The notes under the pieces were generated by a model. That model did no database searches. It worked only from the letters and a program-made list of their open reading frames with translations, and was not told where the DNA came from. Below, piece by piece: positions 24,447 to 33,159 of a DNA stretch of 64,000 nt (position 1 is its first letter; the number at the start of each line of letters is the position of its first letter). The position numbers were made by a program, and so were the translations under genes. Origin of the DNA: CALOBA01 sp942491465 (lineage in GTDB: Bacteria; Pseudomonadota; Gammaproteobacteria; Chromatiales; Chromatiaceae); NCBI GenBank assembly GCA_942491465.1, contig CALOBA010000072.1, positions 1-64,000 on the forward strand. The letters are read 5' to 3'.

Positions 24447-26192
24447 TCAGGCGCCCGTTGCGGCACCCGCATCGTCGAGCCCCAACAGCCGCGTATAGCG
24501 CTCGGCGCCCAGCAGTTCGGCGTGGGTGCCGCATTCGCGCACCCGCCCGTCGTCGAGGACCAGGATCTGGTCCATCTCGGCCAGGGCCACCGGGCGGTGG
24601 GTGATCATGAGTACGCTGCGCCCGCGCATGAGCTGGTGCAGGGCGTCCATCAGCGCCCGTTCGGTGGCGGCGTCCAGGCCTTCGGTGGGTTCGTCGAGCA
24701 GTAGGATGGGCGCGTCCTTGAGCAGGGCGCGGGCGATGGCGATGCGCCGTGCCTGGCCGCCGGAGACGCGCACGCCGGTCTCGCCGACCCAGGTGTCGTA
24801 GCCTTCCGGCAGGCCCGCGATGAAGTCGTGGATCTGGGCGGTGCGGCAGGCCTGTTCGAGCTTGCCTTGGGGGGCGTCGGGGTCGGCCAGCAGCAGGTTC
24901 TCGCGGATGCTGGCGTCGAACAGATGGGTCTGTTGGGAGACCAGGGCGATGTGCCGGCGCACGTCTTCGCCGTGGAACGCCGCCAGCGGCTCGCCGCCGA
25001 GCCGGATGTCCCCGGTATCGGGCTCCCAGAAGCGCAGCAGCAGGTTGAACAGGGTGCTCTTGCCGGAGCCGGTGGCGCCGACGATGGCGACGCGGTGGCC
25101 GCTTTGCAGGTCCAGGTCGAGGCCGTCCAGGGCCGGTCGTTCGGCGTCGGGATAGCTGAAGCGCAGGTCGCGGATCTGCAGATCGAAGCCGCGCGGCTGC
25201 GGCGATGGCCCGGTGGGCTCGGTCACCGCGGGTTTGGCGTCGACGATGGCAAACAGCCGGCGGGCGGCGGTCAGCGTCGTCTCCAGCTGCTGGAAGGCCA
25301 GCGGCAGCGGTGCCACCGCCTCGAACCCGGCCAGCGCGAACAGGGCCAGCATGGCCAGCTCCGGCGGGGCGATCTGGCCCTGATTCACCAACGGGATGCC
25401 GAGCCAGAGCATGCCCCAGAGGGCCAGATTGGCGCTCAAGGACACGGCGCCCTGGCCGATGCCGCTGATGCGGCTCATGCGGTCCTGCTGCTCGATCAGG
25501 TCTTGGGTGAGGTGGTTGAGGTGGCGGGCGTGGCGCTCGGCGGCACCGTAGACCAACAGCTCCGACAGGCCCTGGGTGCCGTCGATGGCGGCCTGGCGCA
25601 GCTCGGCCTCGGTCTCCACCAGCCGGCGACCGGGCTTGCGGCCGAGCTGGCGGCTGAGCCAGGGCATGGCCACACCGCCGAGCAGCAGCATCGCGAGCAG
25701 CAGCAGGCCCAGTGCCGGGTGATACCAGGCGGCGAAGGCGACGAAGGCGATGGTGGCCACCAGGGCCACGAGCACCGGGGTCAGGACGCGGACGTAGAAG
25801 TGGTCCAGGGCGTCGATGTCGCTGCGGATGCGGCTCAGCAGGTCGGCGCTGTGGTATTGCATCAGCCGCGCTGGGGCCAGGGGCTCCAGGTGGCGATAGA
25901 ACCAGACCCGTAGCCCGGCGAGCTGGCGCAGCGTCGCCTCGTGGCTGACCAGGCGCTCCAGATAGCGCCCGCCGGTGCGCAGCATGGCGCCGGCGCGGAT
26001 CATGGCCGCCGGCGTGAAGTAGTTCATGCTCACCCCGGCGGCGCCGGCCACGGCCATGGCGGTGATGAACCAGCTGGAGACCGCCAGCAGCATGACGTTG
26101 GCGAGCAGGGTGGCCAGGGCGGCCAGGGTGCCCAGGGCCATCCAGCCGCGGTAGGGGGCGAACAGCGCCCAGAGTCGTTTCAGCTCGCTCAT
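24447..26192 (-). CDS. cydC: Thiol exporter ABC half-transporter CydC
   Basis: The 581-residue protein has six N-terminal membrane helices (WMALGTLAALATLLANVMLL and so on) and a C-terminal ATPase with Walker A GATGSGKST near 375, signature VSGGQARRIAIARALL and Walker B ILLLDEPTEGLD. With CydD it forms the exporter of cysteine and glutathione needed for cytochrome bd assembly. The start overlaps the cydD stop by 4 bp. No cydAB genes are in the window. Confidence 0.9.
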   Translation of the reverse strand: MSELKRLWALFAPYRGWMALGTLAALATLLANVMLLAVSSWFITAMAVAGAAGVSMNYFTPAAMIRAGAMLRTGGRYLERLVSHEATLRQLAGLRVWFYRHLEPLAPARLMQYHSADLLSRIRSDIDALDHFYVRVLTPVLVALVATIAFVAFAAWYHPALGLLLLAMLLLGGVAMPWLSRQLGRKPGRRLVETEAELRQAAIDGTQGLSELLVYGAAERHARHLNHLTQDLIEQQDRMSRISGIGQGAVSLSANLALWGMLWLGIPLVNQGQIAPPELAMLALFALAGFEAVAPLPLAFQQLETTLTAARRLFAIVDAKPAVTEPTGPSPQPRGFDLQIRDLRFSYPDAERPALDGLDLDLQSGHRVAIVGATGSGKSTLFNLLLRFWEPDTGDIRLGGEPLAAFHGEDVRRHIALVSQQTHLFDASIRENLLLADPDAPQGKLEQACRTAQIHDFIAGLPEGYDTWVGETGVRVSGGQARRIAIARALLKDAPILLLDEPTEGLDAATERALMDALHQLMRGRSVLMITHRPVALAEMDQILVLDDGRVRECGTHAELLGAERYTRLLGLDDAGAATGA

Positions 26193-27949
26193 GCCGCCGT
26201 CTCCAGCAGCCGGGTCATGCGCCGGTAGGGGCCGTCGCGGGCGATCAGGGTCGCGTGGTCGCCGGCCTCGGCGACGCGGCCCGCCTCCAGCACAAAGATG
26301 CGGTCGGCGGAGCGCACGGTGGCCAGTCGGTGGGCGATCACCAACAGGCTGCGACCCTTGGAGAGTGCGTCGATGGCGGCCTGGACCTGGGCCTCGCTGG
26401 CCGGGTCCAGGCTGGCGGTGGCCTCGTCGAGGATCACCAGCCGGGCATCGCGGACGAAGGCCCGGGCTAGGGCGATGCGCTGGATCTGACCGCCGGAGAG
26501 CCCCGCCCCGCGCTCGCCGACGGGTGTGTCGTAGCCCCGGGGCAGCCGATCGATGAATTCGGCGGCATGGGCCTGCTCGGCGGCTTGGCGGACCGCGTCC
26601 AGGTCCGCATCCGGCGCGCCGAGGCGGATGTTGTCGAGGATCGTGCCCTGGAACAGGCGCGGGTGCTGCGGCAGCCAGGCGAGCCGGGCGCGCCAGTCGT
26701 TCAGGTCCAGCTCGGTCAGATCGATACCGTCCACCAGGACGCGGCCGGCATCGGGGCGGACGAAGCCGAGCAGCAGGCTGGCCAGCGTCGTCTTGCCGGC
26801 CCCGCTCGGGCCGACCACGGCGACGCGCCGGCCGGGCTCGATACTCAGGTCCACGCCGGCCAGGGCCGGCCGGCCGGGCTCGTAGGCGAACTCGACGCCC
26901 TCCAGACGCACCGAGAGCGGCGCGTCGGTCGGTAGGCGGGTGGGCGTGGTCGGCATCTCGGGCAGCGGCGTCTCCAGGATGCGTTCCAGCCGCTCGGCGG
27001 CGGCGATGGCCTCCATGCGGCCGTGGTAATGGGTGCCCAGGTTGCGCAGCGGCAGGTAGAACTCCGGGGCCAGCAGCAGGATGAAGAAGCCGGTGAAGAA
27101 GCTGATCTCCGGCGGAGCGATGGCGTCGGGCAGGGGCAGGTTGAGCTGATAGAGCCGAAAGCCGATGAACACGGCGATGATGGCGATGCCGACGGTGGCG
27201 AAGAACTCGAGCACCGCCGAGGTCAGGAAGGCCATGCGCAGCACCTCCATGGTGCTGCGCCGGTAGTCGTCGGAGATCCGGCTGATCAGCGCCGCCTCGC
27301 GCCGACTGGCGTTGAACAGCTTCAGCGTCGTCAGCCCCTGGATCACGTCCAGGAAGTGCGCCCCCATCCGCGCCAGGTTGCGCCACTGCTGCTGATTCAG
27401 GCGCTCCACCCCGCGGCCGATCAGCACCATGAAGAACGGGATGAACGGTGCCGTAAACAGCATCACAAGCCCCGACAGCCAGTCCAGCGGCAGCACCACC
27501 AGCAGGATCGCCAGGGGGACCAGCATGGTCAGCGACATGGCCGGCAGGTAGCGGGCGTAGTAGGCCTCCAGCGACTCGATCCCCTTGATCAGATCCTCGG
27601 CCAGTGCCCCGCTGCGCTCCCCGGCCAGCCACTTGGGGCCGGCGGCCTGGATGTGGCGGACGCAGCGGTCGCGCAGCTCGATCTTGACCCGGGCCGCGGC
27701 GCGAAACGCCGTCTGCTCCGCGCCCCAAGCAATCAGCGCCCGCAGCAGGAACAGGGCGAGCAGTGGCCAGAGCCAGACCTTGACGTCGGCCAGCCCGGCG
27801 TCGGCAAAGGCGACCTGATCGATGACCCGCGCCAGCAGCCAGGCCTGGGCGATCAGCAGCACCCCGTTGATCAGGCCGAGGCCGATGGCAACACGAAGCC
27901 AGCGCGAGGCCAGGGGCCGTTGCGCGTCGAGCAGGTCACGGGCAGACAT
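26189..27949 (-). CDS. cydD: Thiol exporter ABC half-transporter CydD
   Basis: The 586-residue half-transporter has an N-terminal membrane domain (WLRVAIGLGLINGVLLIAQA onward) and an ATPase domain with Walker A GPSGAGKTT near 385, signature LSGGQIQRIALARA and Walker B LVILDEATASLD. It pairs with the CydC gene that follows and overlaps it by 4 bp. The CydDC exporter keeps the periplasm reduced for heme and cytochrome maturation. Confidence 0.9.
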   Translation of the reverse strand: MSARDLLDAQRPLASRWLRVAIGLGLINGVLLIAQAWLLARVIDQVAFADAGLADVKVWLWPLLALFLLRALIAWGAEQTAFRAAARVKIELRDRCVRHIQAAGPKWLAGERSGALAEDLIKGIESLEAYYARYLPAMSLTMLVPLAILLVVLPLDWLSGLVMLFTAPFIPFFMVLIGRGVERLNQQQWRNLARMGAHFLDVIQGLTTLKLFNASRREAALISRISDDYRRSTMEVLRMAFLTSAVLEFFATVGIAIIAVFIGFRLYQLNLPLPDAIAPPEISFFTGFFILLLAPEFYLPLRNLGTHYHGRMEAIAAAERLERILETPLPEMPTTPTRLPTDAPLSVRLEGVEFAYEPGRPALAGVDLSIEPGRRVAVVGPSGAGKTTLASLLLGFVRPDAGRVLVDGIDLTELDLNDWRARLAWLPQHPRLFQGTILDNIRLGAPDADLDAVRQAAEQAHAAEFIDRLPRGYDTPVGERGAGLSGGQIQRIALARAFVRDARLVILDEATASLDPASEAQVQAAIDALSKGRSLLVIAHRLATVRSADRIFVLEAGRVAEAGDHATLIARDGPYRRMTRLLETAA

Positions 27950-28353
27950 GGGTGAGGGGGTCCTGCGGATATGGAGGGCGGGTGGAGGGTTTGTTCGATC
28001 ATCGCGATCAGACGGCGCAGTCTAGGAAACCGGCCCGGTTCGTGCAATGCACAATCGCGTAAGCACCCCCCCGCGGCAGATGGATAGCGCGGCAGTTGTG
28101 GGGGAGTCTGACCCACCGCGGGTCGTCATGGCCGGATCGGGCAACCGGGAGCCCGGGCCGCTGCGGGCGGGGGCAGCAAGCCGGCGCTGCGGCTGATCTT
28201 TAGGATCGGTTCAGAAACAAGTGGCGCAGACGCCCGCTCGCTGAGCCTTTTGATTAGCCGTTTCGTGGTTGCGTCTGCACCACTTGTTTCTGAACCTTGA
28301 CTTAGCGCGTGGAGGTCGGGGCTCGCGGCGGGGGCGAGCAGCCGACCGGGCGA
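27950..28353. other. Intergenic with MITE copy A
   Basis: No gene is seen in 404 bp. It contains the MITE at 28201-28304 and the control region of cydD on the right-hand minus strand. Confidence 0.5.
28201..28304. repeat. 104-bp TA-flanked MITE, copy A
   Basis: TA at each edge and long inverted ends containing GTTCAGAAACAAGTGG and GCAGACGC. Copies recur at 39709, 39811, 42932 and 53266; this one is in the same orientation as the 53.3-kb copy and opposite to the other three. TA flanks suggest mobilisation by an IS630/Tc1-type transposase; none is in the window. Confidence 0.85.
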
Positions 28354-28929
28354 TCATCGCGGCTGCTGCGGCACCCGCTGCAGCTTGCTGGCGTCATAGC
28401 CGATCCCGGCGATGAAGTCGCGCATGCCCTGCATGTCCTCGTCACTGAATTCCGGCGAGCGCGACATCACCCAGACGTAGTCGCGTTTGGCGCGGCCGAT
28501 GACGGTGGTCTGATAGTCGTCGTCGAGATAGACGATGCGGTAGTCGGCCTTGATCGGCCAGATGAACTGCATGCCCCAGCGGGCGTTGGTCTCGGTATCC
28601 TGGACAAAGCCCTTGGGCCGCATGACCTTTTCCTTGCCGTCGAAGCTGCCGTCGTTGTAGGTGAAGGTCGTTGCGATGCTGCCGTCGGGGTTGCGGTCGT
28701 AGCGCTCCACGGCATTGTAGGCACCCTTTTCGAACGGGGTCGGGATGTTGGCGACGACGTACCAGTCGCCCATGAAGCGGTCGAGGTCAACGTGATCGAC
28801 GGTATCCATAGGTGCGCCACCTTCTTCGTTGCATGCGCTGAGCAGGGTCGCCAGTCCCAACAGCGCGAGCAACAGCAGCGCGCGCGGGGCCGACGGGATC
28901 GATGTAGGAAGGCTGATGGGATTCGGCAT
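28354..28929 (-). CDS. Lipocalin lipoprotein
   Basis: The 191-residue protein has a lipoprotein signal with the lipidated Cys33 (LATLLSAC) and the lipocalin start motif DRFMGDWYVVANIPTPFEKG. Further conserved positions are YDRNPDGSIATTF, TNARWGMQFIWPIKADY and DYVWVMSRSP. It resembles Blc-type outer-membrane lipocalins that bind lipids. ATG 28929 lies 14 bp after the upstream DUF6134 stop, so this is the end of an operon of four envelope genes. Confidence 0.88.
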   Translation of the reverse strand: MPNPISLPTSIPSAPRALLLLALLGLATLLSACNEEGGAPMDTVDHVDLDRFMGDWYVVANIPTPFEKGAYNAVERYDRNPDGSIATTFTYNDGSFDGKEKVMRPKGFVQDTETNARWGMQFIWPIKADYRIVYLDDDYQTTVIGRAKRDYVWVMSRSPEFSDEDMQGMRDFIAGIGYDASKLQRVPQQPR

Positions 28930-28943
28930 GGCTCTCGTTCGGG

Positions 28944-29588
28944 CTAGATTCGACGGTAGATCAGTCGGGCGCCCTTGCCGGTGTCGCTGGCAAGGCCCAC
29001 CCAGCCGAGGTCGTCGTTGTACCACAGCTCGATGGACAGGTCCTCGGCGGTGATCTCGTAGCGGGTGGCGGCGACCTTGCGTCCGTCCACGGGCACGCGG
29101 TCGGTGCCCGCGCGGCGCACGTTGACGTCGACGAGCTCGCCGGTCTGCGGGTTCAACAGTCGCGACTGGCGCAGAAAGTCCGGGTTCCAGTAGGCGAAGG
29201 TCATCACGCAGCCGCCGGTCTGGGTGCTGCCTTCCGGGCCGTCGATGCGGAAGCGCCGGCCGGCCGCTTGGCCCTCCACGCGCAGCTCATCGCCGTTGTC
29301 GTCGGTGGTGGCGCGGATCTGGTCGAGACAGCCGTCGCGCCAGGTCTCGCGACTTTGGTGGCGATAGCGGTAGGCGTTGATGAATAGGAAGTCGACGTCG
29401 AAGGAGGCGCGACTGTTGACCAGTTGGGTGTCGCCGACGGCGTCGATGCGGAAGCTGTGTTGGCCGATGGGCTTGTCGTCGAGGTAGACGCGGAAGCGAA
29501 GCTGCTCGTCGGTGGCGGCGGCCCAGGTGGAGCCCAGGGCCAGCAGCGTCGCGGCGGCGGCGCGGGTCAGTGTACGGATGTTGTTCAT
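28944..29588 (-). CDS. DUF6134 family exported protein
   Basis: The 214-residue protein has a signal peptide (AAAATLLALGSTWAAAT) and then a beta-rich domain: LRFRVYLDDKPIGQHSFRID, FDVDFLFINAYRYRH and YEITAEDLSIELWYNDD. That is the layout of DUF6134 proteins, periplasmic proteins of unknown function. The ATG at 29588 has a GTGGAGA site. It sits between a DUF1295 membrane protein and a lipocalin, suggesting a role in lipid handling. No catalytic motif is evident. Confidence 0.75.
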   Translation of the reverse strand: MNNIRTLTRAAAATLLALGSTWAAATDEQLRFRVYLDDKPIGQHSFRIDAVGDTQLVNSRASFDVDFLFINAYRYRHQSRETWRDGCLDQIRATTDDNGDELRVEGQAAGRRFRIDGPEGSTQTGGCVMTFAYWNPDFLRQSRLLNPQTGELVDVNVRRAGTDRVPVDGRKVAATRYEITAEDLSIELWYNDDLGWVGLASDTGKGARLIYRRI

Positions 29589-29606
29589 GACGGTGGTCTC
29601 CACGGG

Positions 29607-30377
29607 TCAGGATGATTGGGGTCGGCGGGATGGCCCCGGGGTCAGCGCTCTAACGGTATGGGCGTAATTGGCGCAGCCGGGAGACAGTTCGTCCCTGAAG
29701 GTCGCGGTGCGCGGAGTCGACGGAGTTTGGGCGAGCAGGAGCGTGCGCAGGGCGGGGCCGAGCAGCCCCCACCAAGCGCCTGCCGCCAGCGCAAGCAGCC
29801 CGAAGCCCCACCAGACGCAGGCTTCGCCGATGAGATTCGGGTGCCGGCGCCAGTGCCGCAGCCCGTGGTCGGGAGCGGGGGCGCGGTCGGCGCGCTGATC
29901 GGTGACGGCACCGACCAGGAATCCGCCGAGCCACACCGTGACGGCCAGTGCGTCGAGCCATCCCAGCGGCGCGCCACCGAGGGCGGCGCCGAGCAGGGGC
30001 AGCGAGATGACCCAGGCCGAGATCGCCTGGAGTCCGAAGCCCATGTACAGGCTGCGGGCGCCGAAGTTCGAGCCGTCGGCGACCTCCGATCGGAGGATGT
30101 TCCGGTACTGGGGGTCGTCCGACAGCCAACGGTTGCGCGCGACGATGAACGTCGACAGGCGAACCGCCCAGACGGTGACCAAGAATAGCGCGATGTAGGC
30201 GCGATCCGCCGGCTGAGGCGCTTGGTGCACGTAGGCCAGGGTCATCGCCATGATGAGCAGGGGCCAGAGGGCGTCGGCGAAGGCCAGTTTTCTCGTCGGC
30301 AGACTGACCATCCAGACGATGATGGCCAGCGTTAGCGCAATCCCCAAGCCGCTGGCGTAGATGTCGACGTCGAGCAT
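29607..30377 (-). CDS. DUF1295 membrane protein
   Basis: The 256-residue polytopic protein has five to six membrane helices and the DUF1295 signature: YMGFGLQAISAWVISLPLL, then HPNLIGEACVWWGFGLLALA. DUF1295 members are related to steroid 5-alpha-reductase/ICMT-like enzymes and may reduce or methylate lipids. It starts 1-2 bp from the end of the DUF2878 gene and precedes DUF6134 and lipocalin genes, forming a lipid-related operon. The exact reaction is unknown. Confidence 0.8.
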   Translation of the reverse strand: MLDVDIYASGLGIALTLAIIVWMVSLPTRKLAFADALWPLLIMAMTLAYVHQAPQPADRAYIALFLVTVWAVRLSTFIVARNRWLSDDPQYRNILRSEVADGSNFGARSLYMGFGLQAISAWVISLPLLGAALGGAPLGWLDALAVTVWLGGFLVGAVTDQRADRAPAPDHGLRHWRRHPNLIGEACVWWGFGLLALAAGAWWGLLGPALRTLLLAQTPSTPRTATFRDELSPGCANYAHTVRALTPGPSRRPQSS

Positions 30378-30378
30378 G

Positions 30379-30996
30379 TCAGGTTGCCTCGTCGGCAGCC
30401 GGCTGCGGTGCCGGCCCTCCGACTGCGGAGGCGGGCGCGAAGCCGTCGAGACGGGATGCGAGCCATACCAGGATAGGGGTGATTGCCGACCAGCCCGATG
30501 CCAACGTCACCATGGCGATCAGTGGATCGGGAAAGGACACGCCGCCGAGCCGGGCGCCGGCTGCAAACGCGAGCGGACCGCCGAGCAGGCCTAAGAAGAA
30601 CGCGGAGGCATAGCGACCGCGCAGCCAGCGCATGGAGACGTTTAGGGTCATGCCGAATCCGACCCACATCGCAATGATCCAGCTCGGCGCGATCCAGTCG
30701 ACGATGTGCCCGGACGGGTAGACGAGCCAGCCGAACCCCGCCAGCAGGCCGTCCCAGAGGGCGCCGATGGCGCCTACGCACAGCAGCAGACCGAACTCGA
30801 CCGTTGGGCGCCTGGCGAAGTACAGGTGCAGCGCCGCCGCCAAGGCGACGACGGTGATGCCGATCCATGGATGCTCGGCAGCCCCGCTGAGCACGCAGGC
30901 CAGCCAGCAGACCTGGAATGTCGCGAGATTGAGCAGGATGCGCGGTACGGTCGGGCCGATTCCGGATTCTGCGGGACTTAGACCTACGGTGTTCAT
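30379..30996 (-). CDS. DUF2878 membrane protein
   Basis: The 205-residue protein has about five membrane helices, beginning with ILLNLATFQVCWLACVLSGA, and features such as LHLYFARRP, GALWDGLLAG and SWIIAMWVGFGMTLNVSM that fit DUF2878. The function is unknown. It often accompanies DUF1295 and lipocalin genes in gammaproteobacterial gene clusters linked to modified fatty acids and sometimes to singlet-oxygen sigma-factor regulons (recalled, not tested). It is the first gene of the four-gene operon; the ATG at 30996 is preferred over a frame starting 111 bp upstream. Confidence 0.7.
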   Translation of the reverse strand: MNTVGLSPAESGIGPTVPRILLNLATFQVCWLACVLSGAAEHPWIGITVVALAAALHLYFARRPTVEFGLLLCVGAIGALWDGLLAGFGWLVYPSGHIVDWIAPSWIIAMWVGFGMTLNVSMRWLRGRYASAFFLGLLGGPLAFAAGARLGGVSFPDPLIAMVTLASGWSAITPILVWLASRLDGFAPASAVGGPAPQPAADEAT

Positions 30997-31192
30997 GTCT
31001 GTGGGCGGGTGTTTGGCGTGCCGAGGCTTGAGTGTTCGGTTTTGTTCTGTTGTTCTATGGACAAAATCTGTACCTGCTAAGGTTGAGGTGCTTGATGAAA
31101 AATGCAAAGCCTGGGGCTCGTTGGTCTGCTAGCATCGCGTACCCTGTCTGTGGGCGGTGCCCGCCATCGCATTTTTTGAGGAACTCGCATCC

Positions 31193-31894
31193 ATGCTCGA
31201 CTTTTCCACGCGCTCGCCACGCCCCCTGATCCTGGCCGCTACCGTCGCCGTCATCTTGAGCGGTTGCGCGACCACGGACGAATACGGCAACCCGCGGCCC
31301 GTGGGTGAGACCGCTAAGGGGGCCGGTATCGGCACCTTGGCGGGGGCCGCCGCCGGGGCCGCCATCGGCTCGATGTCCGCCGATGCGGGCAAGGGGGCGC
31401 TGATCGGGGCGATCGGCGGAGCCCTGATCGGCGGCGCCGTCGGTAGCTACATGGAGGAGCAGCGGCGCGACTTCGAGAAGGTCCTCTCCGCGGAGATCGC
31501 CGCCGGTGATATTCGCGTCGAGAAGCGTGAAGACCATACCCTGATCGTCGGGATGACCAGTGCGACCACGTTCGATGTCGACTCCGCCACCATCAAGTCC
31601 GGCTTCTACAGCACGATGGACAAGATCGCCGGGGTGGTGAACAAGTACGGCAAGACCCGGCTGGTCATCGCCGGCTACACGGACGATACCGGTGCCGAGG
31701 AATACAATCAGGCCCTGTCCGAGCGGCGGGCCGATGCGGTCGATGCCTACCTGGTCAGCAGTCAGGTGACCCCCGAGCGCTTGAGCGCCGTGGGTTACGG
31801 TGAGCGCATGCCGGTGGCCTCGAACGCGACCGAGACGGGGCAGCAGCTCAATCGCCGCGTGGAGATCACCATCGTCCCGGTGACGGCAACCTGA
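31193..31894 (+). CDS. OmpA-type lipoprotein with glycine zipper
   Basis: The 233-residue lipoprotein has a lipobox (ILSGC, Cys25), a glycine-zipper segment (AKGAGIGTLAGAAAGAAIGS and IGAIGGALIGGAVGS, about 45-90) and a C-terminal OmpA peptidoglycan-binding domain with LVIAGYTDDTGAEEYNQALS, RADAV and NRRVEITI. It anchors the outer membrane to the wall. It is alone, divergent from DUF2878. The ATG at 31193 has GAGGA upstream. Confidence 0.88.
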   Translation: MLDFSTRSPRPLILAATVAVILSGCATTDEYGNPRPVGETAKGAGIGTLAGAAAGAAIGSMSADAGKGALIGAIGGALIGGAVGSYMEEQRRDFEKVLSAEIAAGDIRVEKREDHTLIVGMTSATTFDVDSATIKSGFYSTMDKIAGVVNKYGKTRLVIAGYTDDTGAEEYNQALSERRADAVDAYLVSSQVTPERLSAVGYGERMPVASNATETGQQLNRRVEITIVPVTAT

Positions 31895-32042
31895 GCGAAA
31901 CCCCGCTTCGCAACCCGTCCGTCCGCTGTCGATAAGGGCCCTATATTGCCGTATCCGAATCATGGAATTGCCGGATTAGGGGCGCTTGTGGCAGTCTCTT
32001 GCGACCTTGAAACAACGATCAATCATCACTGAGGACATCGCC

Positions 32043-32699
32043 ATGCGCGTCATTCTTCTCGGCGGCCCCGGGGCCGGCAAGGGGACCCAGGCCGGCTTCA
32101 TCACCAGCCACTTCGGTATCCCCCAGATCTCCACGGGCGACATGCTGCGTGCCCATGTCAAGGCCGGCACCGAGCTTGGTCAGGCGGCCAAGAAGATCAT
32201 GGACGAGGGCGGGCTTGTCTCCGACGACATCATCATGGGCATGGTCAAGGAGCGCATCACCGAGGACGACTGCAAGGACGGTTTCCTGTTCGACGGGTTC
32301 CCGCGCACGCTGGCCCAGGCCGATGCCTTGAAGGCCGGCGAGGTCTTCGTCGATGCGGTGGTCGAGATCGATGTCCCGGACGAGGAGATCATCAAGCGCA
32401 TGTCCGGTCGGCGGGTGCACCTGTCCTCGGGGCGGACGTATCACGTCGTCTTCAATGCGCCGAAGGAGGAAGGTAAGGATGACGAGACCGGCGAGCCGCT
32501 GGTCCAGCGCGACGACGATAAGGAGGAGACGGTTCGTGCGCGCTTGAAGGTCTACCACGACCAGACCGAGCCGCTCATTCAGTACTACTCGGCTTGGGCC
32601 GAGCAGGGCGGCGCAGGCGCGCCGACCTATATCAAGGTGGACGGCATCGGCAGCGTCGACGCCATCCGCGAGCGGATCATCTCCAAGCTCGGCAAGTGA
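32043..32699 (+). CDS. adk: Adenylate kinase
   Basis: The 218-residue enzyme has the P-loop GGPGAGKGTQ, ISTGDMLRAHVK, the FDGFPRT helix and the long LID of the bacterial type (GRRVHLSSGRTYHVVFNAPK, then a variable acidic region, then VRARLKVYHDQTEPLIQYY). The LID has no zinc cysteines. It converts AMP and ATP to two ADP. It is monocistronic with the OmpA gene 148 bp upstream. Confidence 0.97.
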   Translation: MRVILLGGPGAGKGTQAGFITSHFGIPQISTGDMLRAHVKAGTELGQAAKKIMDEGGLVSDDIIMGMVKERITEDDCKDGFLFDGFPRTLAQADALKAGEVFVDAVVEIDVPDEEIIKRMSGRRVHLSSGRTYHVVFNAPKEEGKDDETGEPLVQRDDDKEETVRARLKVYHDQTEPLIQYYSAWAEQGGAGAPTYIKVDGIGSVDAIRERIISKLGK

Positions 32700-32775
32700 T
32701 CGTCCCGTGGGCGGCCTGGGGCTGCCCGCGGCGCCCCTAGTGCTTTGCCGCGAAAATTCCGAGACCGCCCGCAGC

Positions 32776-32840
32776 TGTGGGAGCGATTTGCAATCGCGAC
32801 CGCCGCGACGCGGAAGTCGCGACTGCAAGTCGCTCCCACG
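32776..32840. repeat. REP-type palindrome
   Basis: Inverted units around GTGGGAGCGATTTGCA and its near mirror (GCAAGTCGCTCCCAC) flank a short GC-rich centre. This is the core of REP elements widespread between genes of gammaproteobacteria. Confidence 0.75.
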
Positions 32841-32987
32841 GCACCGAGTGGGCATGCCGGCGGTCTTGGGACTTCCGCAGCGGTGCACTCGTGGTGGTAC
32901 GGGTCGTGGGATAGGTGGAGGGATAGGTGGTGGGATAGCGCCGACTCGGGGTCGACGATAGATGGGGGCATCCCTCGGTCGCGGCGC

Positions 32988-33016
32988 TTGCGCAATGCGC
33001 CGGAAGTCTCTATCCT
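32988..33016 (+). promoter_or_regulatory. Sigma-70-like promoter of candidate sRNA
   Basis: TTGCGC at 32988-32993 and TATCCT at 33011-33016, separated by exactly 17 bp. The expected start is about 33023, 70 nt before the terminator. Confidence 0.4.
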
Positions 33017-33022
33017 TCACGG

Positions 33023-33092
33023 GCTTCGACATCGGGTGTCGCGGTCCTGTGCCGCGACAGCGCATAAAGACCCCGTTAGCGGGGTTTTTTTT
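33023..33092 (+). ncRNA. Candidate small RNA upstream of rimP
   Basis: Between a promoter-like pair and an intrinsic terminator lie about 70 nt containing a perfect 8-bp hairpin (TGTCGCGG/CCGCGACA) and a second terminator hairpin (ACCCCG/CGGGGT with T8, 33069-33092). No open frame fits. Position upstream of the rimP operon is where some gammaproteobacteria carry a tRNA; this sequence is not a tRNA. The start is inferred from the promoter spacing. Confidence 0.4.
33069..33092 (+). terminator. Intrinsic terminator before rimP
   Basis: ACCCCG-TTAG-CGGGGT followed by eight T. It would insulate the rimP operon from upstream transcription. Confidence 0.85.
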
Positions 33093-33159
33093 GTTCACCT
33101 GTCCGCGGGCCTCCGGCCCGTTTTTTGTACCTCTATACCGCTGACCACACGCACTGCGA

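Larger units (their letters stand above)
32700..33159. other. 460-bp intergenic with REP and candidate sRNA
   Basis: No protein gene is seen. It contains a REP palindrome (32776-32840), a promoter-like pair, a hairpin and an intrinsic terminator, described separately. Confidence 0.5.

Noticed and set aside
24447..27728. 1093-residue open frame across cydC and cydD
   Set aside because: The upstream half is a wrong-frame translation of cydD (Pro/Arg/Gly-rich). Only the part from 26192 is CydC.
33000..33092. Possible tRNA upstream of rimP
   Set aside because: The hairpins do not form a cloverleaf and no anticodon arm is present; called a candidate sRNA instead.
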